Source: Candidatus Thorarchaeota archaeon (GTDB lineage Archaea; Asgardarchaeota; Thorarchaeia; Thorarchaeales; Thorarchaeaceae). Taken from it: a stretch of 9,872 nucleotides of DNA. Of this stretch, positions 5,464-9,872 are shown piece by piece. The stretch spans positions 1 through 9,872 of the forward strand of contig WTCK01000271.1 of the NCBI GenBank assembly GCA_013138615.1, given 5' to 3'. Each line of letters opens with the position of its first letter. The stretch's first letter is position 1. Both the position numbers and the translations under genes were made by a program. Below the pieces are notes generated by a model that made no database searches, was not told the origin of the DNA, and saw nothing but the letters and a program-made list of their open reading frames with translations.

Positions 5464-6996
5464 GTGTCCAGAGCCCGTTTAAGGGAGTTCAATGCGGTCA
5501 TAAAGGACACCAGGAAAGTGGACGTTCTCTTCGGTTACTGTTATCCCTCAACGTACAGGGCGGGGATGACTGGACTTGCCACTCACATATTCTACTCGGT
5601 GTTGAACGCCCGTGAAGATACGTCTTGCGAACGTTACTTCAGGTACGATGTTCCCTCGCCGGGCCGATCGGTAGAAACTGCGCGCCCTCTACATAGTAAC
5701 CACATTGTAGGGTTTTCCCTCACCTATGAGGAAAACATTCTTGGTATGATCCATATGCTTGACCTTGGAGGCGTTCCCGTCTTAGCAAGGGATAGAGAGG
5801 ACGAACACCCCATCGTGCTCGTGGGAGGGCCTGTTGTCAATTCAAATCCGGAGCCTTATGTTGACTTCGTAGATGCCTTCGTCATTGGTGAAGGGGACCT
5901 CGTAGTACACGATATAATCGATATCGTACGGGAATCTGACTCAAGGGAGGGTGCTTTGGAGAAGATTGCTCTTCTGAAAGGCATCTATGTTCCAACTGCT
6001 AACCCCTCCTCTGTGACTAGACTCATAATGAAGGATATTGATTCAGTCTTCCATCCTACTGCACAAATCGTTCCAGACGTCCCCGTTGGCGCCAAACATG
6101 AACCTGTATTCGGAAAATCCTTTCTTCTGGAAGTGGCACGTGGATGCGGTCACTCATGCAAGTTCTGCCTGGTCGGCCACATCTGTCAGCCCATAAGGGT
6201 CAGAAGCATTGGTCGTCTGAAGGAGATTATTGAGATTGGACTGCAGGAAACCCCGGTGCGCAAAATCGCTCTGATCGCATCCTCTATTGGCGATCTCAAG
6301 GAGCTGGAGGACCTTGCCGACTGGATTGTAGCGCAGGATCTCCAGATGTCGGCTCCATCATTAAGAGCGGATATCGTTACCGAGGGTTTGCTGGCATCTT
6401 TGGTCGCCGGTGGACAGCGAACACTCACAATTGCTCCTGAAACAGGGTCGGAGAGCTTGCGGTCTGCCATGGGTAAGGGACTGAGTGATGATGCTATTGA
6501 GAATGCTGTGAGTCTGGCGGCGCAAGCGGGCTACAAAGCGATTAAGCTCTACTTCATTGTAGGTTTGCCTGGAGAAACTGATGATGACGTAACGGCGATT
6601 CCAGAGATGGTGAAACGCCTATCTAGCGGAAAACGATTGCGCATCTCAGTAGGTGTCAATCCGTTTATACCAAAAGCCCAAACGCGATTTCAGCGCAGCG
6701 CACAGCCGCCCATAGAGGTGATTCGTCACAAAATCAGAACGGTTGAGAGGGGTCTGCGAGATGTGCCCCGTGTAAATGTGGAGTCACTTGATCCAAGAAA
6801 CGCACGCATTCAAGCCGCACTGTCACTGGGTGATAGGTCCATCGGGAAAGTTATTCGCAGAGCTGCGTCGTATGATGGACTCAGTGGGTGGAGGCGCGCC
6901 GAAAAGGAAACAAACATCCCATTCTTCTCATTGGCGAATGATGCTCAACGTCTTCAAGGAGCTCTTCCATGGTCAATAATCAAAAAGCAAAGATAG
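5464..6996 (+). CDS. Radical SAM protein with B12-binding-like N-terminal region
   Basis: This 510-residue protein is probably cytosolic and oxygen-sensitive. The N-terminal part (about 18-200) resembles the B12-binding-like region of uncharacterised radical SAM proteins (GYCYPSTYRAGMTGL at 24-38; LVGGPVVNSNPEP at 119-131; a GEGD motif at 142-145). It lacks the DxHxxG of true base-off cobalamin proteins, so cobalamin binding is doubtful. The radical SAM core follows: RGCGHSCKFCL (226-236) has the CxxxCxxC cluster ligands Cys228, Cys232 and Cys235. IAPETGSE (323-330) and FIVGLPGETDDD (364-375) are typical SAM-barrel motifs. The N-terminal layout recalls the family of TIGR03960, whose members are of unknown or tRNA/rRNA-related function. 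It starts 10 bp after the glmU-like stop codon, so the two are probably one transcript. Substrate is unknown: methylthiolation, methylation or a sugar modification are all possible. Confidence 0.85.
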   Translation: MSRARLREFNAVIKDTRKVDVLFGYCYPSTYRAGMTGLATHIFYSVLNAREDTSCERYFRYDVPSPGRSVETARPLHSNHIVGFSLTYEENILGMIHMLDLGGVPVLARDREDEHPIVLVGGPVVNSNPEPYVDFVDAFVIGEGDLVVHDIIDIVRESDSREGALEKIALLKGIYVPTANPSSVTRLIMKDIDSVFHPTAQIVPDVPVGAKHEPVFGKSFLLEVARGCGHSCKFCLVGHICQPIRVRSIGRLKEIIEIGLQETPVRKIALIASSIGDLKELEDLADWIVAQDLQMSAPSLRADIVTEGLLASLVAGGQRTLTIAPETGSESLRSAMGKGLSDDAIENAVSLAAQAGYKAIKLYFIVGLPGETDDDVTAIPEMVKRLSSGKRLRISVGVNPFIPKAQTRFQRSAQPPIEVIRHKIRTVERGLRDVPRVNVESLDPRNARIQAALSLGDRSIGKVIRRAASYDGLSGWRRAEKETNIPFFSLANDAQRLQGALPWSIIKKQR

Positions 6997-7014
6997 GGCA
7001 TCCCTCAAGCTAAG

Positions 7015-7089
7015 GTCTATAAGGCGTTTTTAGAATTCATCTATGGAATGCACCGTTCCTGATGGCGGGATTATCAATCTGGTGAAGGT
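7015..7089 (+). promoter_or_regulatory. Promoter candidate and ribosome binding site for the DUF2095-like gene
   Basis: CTATAAG (7017-7023) and GTTTTTAG (7026-7033) are both TATA-like. Start sites near 7046 or 7056 would give a leader of roughly 35-45 bases. GGTGA at 7081-7085 lies six bases before the ATG and is a strong site. The 95-bp gap after the radical SAM gene makes a separate promoter plausible. Confidence 0.35.
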
Positions 7090-7091
7090 CA

Positions 7092-7424
7092 ATGTCTGAT
7101 GGTAAATTCCGAACCAACTATCCAGCACTAAGCAAAGAGCTGGAATCGGGAACTGCCAAAGTTAGCGTCAACGGGGTCCGCACAATGTCAGAGAAAACTG
7201 ATACGACTTCTACTGAGAGATTTCTACCAGATGTAGTGGACTACATACGGCGATGCGATACGATGGACCAAGCAGTTGAGATTATCAACTATATGCAGAA
7301 ACGTGGCGAAATCAACACAAAAGAAGCGAAAGAATTCAAGTCCCAACTAAAGTCAAATGGCCTTAGAAGTTTCGGAACTAAGAAGGAAACGGATCATTAT
7401 CTGCATTTTGGAACCACTGAGTAA
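7092..7424 (+). CDS. Small conserved archaeal protein, DUF2095-like
   Basis: This 110-residue soluble protein has no known activity. The pattern is that of a small family conserved across archaea that I believe is catalogued as DUF2095: an N-terminal F-x-x-x-Y-P-x-L-x-x-E-L (6-17), a PDVVDYIRRCDT core (46-57), an amphipathic helix AVEIINYMQKRGEI (61-74), and LKSNGLRSFGTKK (86-98). There is a single cysteine (Cys55) in the conserved RRC. It is mostly helical, highly charged, and lacks a membrane segment, so it is likely an adaptor or nucleic-acid-associated protein, but this is inference only. The start is well supported by GGTGA six bases upstream. It stands alone on the plus strand, convergent with ATP synthase subunit B. 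Confidence 0.75.
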   Translation: MSDGKFRTNYPALSKELESGTAKVSVNGVRTMSEKTDTTSTERFLPDVVDYIRRCDTMDQAVEIINYMQKRGEINTKEAKEFKSQLKSNGLRSFGTKKETDHYLHFGTTE

Positions 7425-7431
7425 CCTGCCC

Positions 7432-7436
7432 TTTTT
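7432..7436 (+). terminator. Oligo-T terminator after the DUF2095-like gene
   Basis: A CTTTTTC run begins seven bases after the stop codon. Archaeal RNA polymerase commonly terminates at such T-tracts without a hairpin. Five T is at the short end. No equivalent T-tract serves the convergent subunit B gene in the 40-bp gap. Confidence 0.4.
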
Positions 7437-7464
7437 CTGACTATCTTGACAGCACCACAGGAAT

Positions 7465-8865
7465 TCACAAGTGCACGTATACGCCGTGCTTTCGCGCCCA
7501 TTCAATCGTTTCGGGATCGCATCTCTTCAATTCTTTCTCGGGAAATTCACTCAGAAGATTCCAGCCAAGGTCAAGAGTTTCCTCAAAAGACCGGTTCTCG
7601 TGGTCGCCTTGATTGATGAACTCATGCTCGAACCTATCTGCGAATGCAAGGTATTTCTGATCGCGGTCGGTGAGAGCCTCAGAGCCTACCACGGCAACGA
7701 GGTCTCGAAGATCCCTTCCTTCAGAGTATCCATAGTAGAGCTGTGCTTGAAGCTCCTTATGATCAAATCGGGTCATGTCCTTGCCAATGCCTTCCTTCAT
7801 TAGACGGCTTAGTGATGGGCCCGGATCAATTGGTGGATAGATTCCACGTCTGTGGAGGTCGCGGGCAACAATCATCTGCCCTTCAGTAATGTACCCGCTA
7901 AGATCTGGGATTGGATGAGTCATGTCATCCTGTGGCATTGATAGTATTGGCATTTGAGTGATGGTCCCTTTTCTGCCCCTAATCCTTCCGGCGCGCTCGT
8001 ATATCATGCTAAGATCCGTGTAGAGATAACCGGGGTAGCCACGCCTGCCAGGAACCTCAGATCTTGCTGCGCTTATCTCGCGGAGAGCTTCCGCGTAATT
8101 AGTCATGTCAGTAAGAATCACAAGAACGTGCAAATCGGACTCATAGGCCAGATATTCTGCTGCAGTCAGCGCAGCACGTGGCGTTATGATTCGTTCAATT
8201 GCAGGGTCATTTGCGAGATTAAGAAAGAGTGCAGTATGTTCGAGTGCACCAGTTTCCTCAAAGGAGTTCATGAAGAACTGTGCTTCAGTCGCCGTGATAC
8301 CCATTGCTGCAAATACAATGGCAAAATCGCTCTCTTCCCCGGGAATATCCGCTTGTCTAACAATCTGTGCTGCAATCCGGTTGTGTGGTAGGCCAGAACC
8401 AGAGAAGATGGGAAGCTTCTGACCCCTGACTAGAGTGTTGAGTCCATCAATAACTGACAATCCAGTCTGAATCGGTTGTCGGGGGTACTGTCTTGCATAT
8501 GGATTGATTGGGGAACCGTTAATGTCCCAGTGGTCCTGAGCCGTGAGCGGCGGGCCTTTATCCAGAGGATTTCCAGAGCCATCCAGCACACGTCCGAGAA
8601 TCTCCGTTGAAACCGGCAGTTTCAGTGTGTCACCTGTGAAGCGTACGGTAGTCTTGTCTGCATCAAGCCCGCGGGTTCCTTCGAACACCTGAATGATTGC
8701 TTTCCCGCGACTGGCTTCAAGGACAGTTCCTGTCAGCATCTCTCCACTCGGAGATCGTATCTTGACTACCTCGTTGTATCCGACGTTGTGTATGCTCTTC
8801 ACAATTAAGAGAGGACCACGTACGTCTGAAACTGTGCGGTAGACAATTGAAGATTCCCGTTTCAT
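7465..8865 (-). CDS. atpB: V/A-type ATP synthase subunit B
   Basis: This is the non-catalytic nucleotide-binding subunit of the archaeal A1Ao ATP synthase, which alternates with subunit A in the A3B3 head. The 466 residues match the family's length. Visible in order: the N-terminal beta-barrel (about 6-75, [14 protein letters not shown]), [20 protein letters not shown] (131-150), and the degenerate P-loop SGSGLPHN (155-162) in place of the GxxxxGKT of subunit A, which is typical for B. Then come [20 protein letters not shown] (189-208), [16 protein letters not shown] (250-265), [15 protein letters not shown] (272-286) and the helical C-terminal domain. ATG at 8865 is chosen because GGTG (8878-8875) lies nine bases upstream; the TTG at 8880 would overlap that site. 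It follows a membrane-protein gene rather than subunit A directly, and no subunit D follows it. Confidence 0.96.
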   Translation of the reverse strand: MKRESSIVYRTVSDVRGPLLIVKSIHNVGYNEVVKIRSPSGEMLTGTVLEASRGKAIIQVFEGTRGLDADKTTVRFTGDTLKLPVSTEILGRVLDGSGNPLDKGPPLTAQDHWDINGSPINPYARQYPRQPIQTGLSVIDGLNTLVRGQKLPIFSGSGLPHNRIAAQIVRQADIPGEESDFAIVFAAMGITATEAQFFMNSFEETGALEHTALFLNLANDPAIERIITPRAALTAAEYLAYESDLHVLVILTDMTNYAEALREISAARSEVPGRRGYPGYLYTDLSMIYERAGRIRGRKGTITQMPILSMPQDDMTHPIPDLSGYITEGQMIVARDLHRRGIYPPIDPGPSLSRLMKEGIGKDMTRFDHKELQAQLYYGYSEGRDLRDLVAVVGSEALTDRDQKYLAFADRFEHEFINQGDHENRSFEETLDLGWNLLSEFPEKELKRCDPETIEWARKHGVYVHL

Positions 8866-8955
8866 TGGAGGAAACACCAACAGAGGCTAAATAACCCGTT
8901 TGAAGCTCGTAGAGGATGCAATGTTTTAAGAGTTACGCACTGCAAGCCGGCGTTT
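8866..8955 (-). promoter_or_regulatory. Upstream region of subunit B with TATA-like element
   Basis: CTTAAAAC (8930 to 8923 on the minus strand) would place a start near 8902, giving a leader of about 37 bases with the GGTG site at 8878-8875. The 90-bp gap leaves room for a separate subunit B promoter, which would be unusual for a gene normally co-transcribed with subunit A. Confidence 0.3.
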
Positions 8956-9468
8956 TTAGAGCCATGGGGATAAATGAAAAAACACAAGGACTGGAGCCAA
9001 TATCAAGGCTCGAACTATCAGTGACTGCCCTCTTGCTTTGAGGTCGTTTGATGTAGGGGTGAAGTACAGAATGGCCCCAATCAATATGCAGAGAGCCATT
9101 AGTGCATCTCCTAAGAAAACAAGGATTGCAATCAGCTCGCTATCCGAAATGCCGACTAGGCTTAACCAAGCGTAAGCTGCGCTCTCCAGAGTGATGGGGG
9201 CTACACCAGCCGTTTCCACAAGGATGCCCAATATGAAAGGACTGACTAGATACAATCCGATTCCAGCGATAACCAGGGTTTTACTCAAACCATCACTGAG
9301 TCCGGTCATGTAGACCATGAACCCAATAAGCACGAAAATCAAGTATCCACGAATCGAGAGGGCGAACATGACATTCAATACAAAGCTGATGAAATCCAAC
9401 CATGATGTGAATGGCCCGTCAAATACGGGTTGTTGGAGCATCTGATAGGTTGTAGTGAATGGGTCCAT
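8956..9468 (-). CDS. Unrecognised multi-pass membrane protein between ATP synthase A and B genes
   Basis: This 170-residue (173 if GTG 9477 is used) integral membrane protein has no recognised family. Membrane segments lie at about 40-56, 63-84, 111-136 and 148-167, with a further hydrophobic stretch at 23-38 that may be an interfacial helix. The two halves share a pattern: I-G-x-x-x-Y-x-T-x-x-S at 48-58 recurs, with one extra residue before Asn-Asp, at 130-142, offset by 82 residues, suggesting an internal duplication. The second half (LYFTPTSNDLKARGQSLIVR, 134-153) faintly recalls TrbC/VirB2-type pilins. It is not the proteolipid K subunit: the glycine-rich helices are missing. Its position between atpA and atpB suggests, but does not prove, a link to the ATP synthase, for example assembly. 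ATG 9468 has GTGAGG only three bases upstream, so it may be translated from a nearly leaderless mRNA. Confidence 0.78.
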   Translation of the reverse strand: MDPFTTTYQMLQQPVFDGPFTSWLDFISFVLNVMFALSIRGYLIFVLIGFMVYMTGLSDGLSKTLVIAGIGLYLVSPFILGILVETAGVAPITLESAAYAWLSLVGISDSELIAILVFLGDALMALCILIGAILYFTPTSNDLKARGQSLIVRALILAPVLVFFHLSPWL

Positions 9469-9497
9469 GGACCTCACGAGTGTGCGTCACGATATTG

Positions 9498-9507
9498 GAA
9501 TATATTC
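9498..9507 (-). promoter_or_regulatory. Palindromic TATA element for the membrane protein gene
   Basis: GAATATATTC is a perfect 10-bp palindrome containing AATATATT, the strongest TATA-like run in the ATP synthase region. On the minus strand it lies 30-39 bases before the ATG at 9468, so transcription would begin at about 9475-9480, giving a very short or absent leader. Its symmetry means orientation depends on flanking sequence, and the upstream bases (AGTGGT) are a poor TFB recognition element. Confidence 0.4.
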
Positions 9508-9552
9508 ACCACTAAAGACAGAACTCACGCAAAATAGTGTTGTAGGCTCGCT

Positions 9553-9872
9553 TCACTCAACGACGCCGGGCATTAACACTCCAGAACCATCGGGTTCTGT
9601 GAATAGCGACTGGAACTCCCGGTCAATCTTCTCCTCTATCGCGTCAATTGCGCCATTGTAGGAATCCCAAGGTAACGCCTTCATTCTGGCGATATTACCG
9701 AGAACACTGAACTCTAGAATTTTCCTTACACTCACACCAAGCTTCACTGCAGCCGCCATTCGTCTGGAGAACTTGATGACCGTGCGCAGCATCCGGTAGG
9801 TCTTCCCTATGGGGCAGTAGGTATCTATCTCATGTAGAGCGTTTTGAGTTAGGAAGTCTTCCTTAATCATCC
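9553..9872 (-). CDS. atpA: V/A-type ATP synthase subunit A, C-terminal end (partial)
   Basis: This is the last 105 or so residues of the catalytic subunit of the A1Ao ATP synthase; the rest, including the P-loop, lies beyond the right edge. The C-terminal helical domain is recognisable from EDFLTQNALHEIDTYCPIGK (near the edge), then a helix MLRTVIKFSRRMAAAV, the VSVRKILEF segment and the IARMKALPWDSY region, matching the family's 'QQNAFHEVDTYC ... IARMK' pattern. The methionine at 9870 is internal; translation enters from outside the window. The tail (TEPDGSGVLMPGVVE) carries on a short way past the usual last helix. It is the first of three minus-strand genes here: A, membrane protein, B. 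Confidence 0.92.
   Translation of the reverse strand, partial: MIKEDFLTQNALHEIDTYCPIGKTYRMLRTVIKFSRRMAAAVKLGVSVRKILEFSVLGNIARMKALPWDSYNGAIDAIEEKIDREFQSLFTEPDGSGVLMPGVVE

Noticed and set aside
7023..8960. Shared 12-mer GGCGTTTTTAGA at 7023-7034 and 8949-8960
   Set aside because: A repeated 12-mer is expected by chance in a window this size, and the two copies sit in different contexts (upstream of one gene, across the stop codon of another).
8956..9468. Membrane protein as the ATP synthase proteolipid K subunit
   Set aside because: It lacks the glycine-rich helices and the central glutamate arrangement of K subunits, and K normally sits near the start of the operon rather than between A and B.
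1..9872. CRISPR array, insertion sequence, or defence island
   Set aside because: No regularly spaced repeats, transposase, terminal inverted repeats, or defence-gene signatures were seen on either strand.

Overview
The window comes from an archaeon. It carries a Hef-type helicase/nuclease, V/A-type ATP synthase subunits A and B, an archaeal-style fused sugar-1-phosphate nucleotidylyltransferase/acetyltransferase, a small protein resembling an archaea-only family (I believe DUF2095), a PRC-barrel protein, and archaeal TATA-like promoters, T-tract and GGTGA-type ribosome binding sites. Base composition is balanced, so nothing points to a hyperthermophile. Hef is best known from Euryarchaeota. 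An uncultured euryarchaeal or Asgard (Thorarchaeota-like) lineage would fit, but I cannot fix the phylum from the sequence alone.

Layout, left to right. (1) Positions 1-412: a minus-strand PRC-barrel protein, followed by what looks like the ribosome binding site and start codon of another minus-strand gene running off the left edge. (2) 478-2844: the hef helicase-nuclease gene, divergent from the PRC-barrel gene and ending 5 bp from a convergent regulator. (3) 2850-3914: two consecutive minus-strand winged-helix regulators separated by a GC-rich hairpin-forming gap. A perfect 7-3-7 palindrome lies upstream of the outer regulator. (4) 3915-4172: a 258-bp divergent intergenic region with three potential stem-loops on the plus strand ahead of the glmU-like gene. 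(5) 4173-6996: a two-gene plus-strand operon, the GlmU-like enzyme and a radical SAM protein with a B12-binding-like N-terminal region. (6) 7092-7424: the DUF2095-like protein, ending in a T-tract. (7) 7465-9872, minus strand: the end of ATP synthase subunit A, an unrecognised multi-pass membrane protein, and subunit B.

Functional links. Hef processes stalled forks and carries a possible PCNA-binding motif. The GlmU-like enzyme would supply activated (amino)sugars for glycans, and the translationally close radical SAM gene may act in the same process, though its reaction is unknown. The two regulators lie back to back with the glmU leader, so they could control it as well as themselves.

The points most worth following are the membrane protein inserted between the normally adjacent A and B subunit genes (with an internal two-fold repeat and its own TATA-like element) and the possible structured leader of the glmU-like gene. 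No CRISPR array, insertion sequence, tRNA or rRNA was found. No clearly new multi-gene system is evident.
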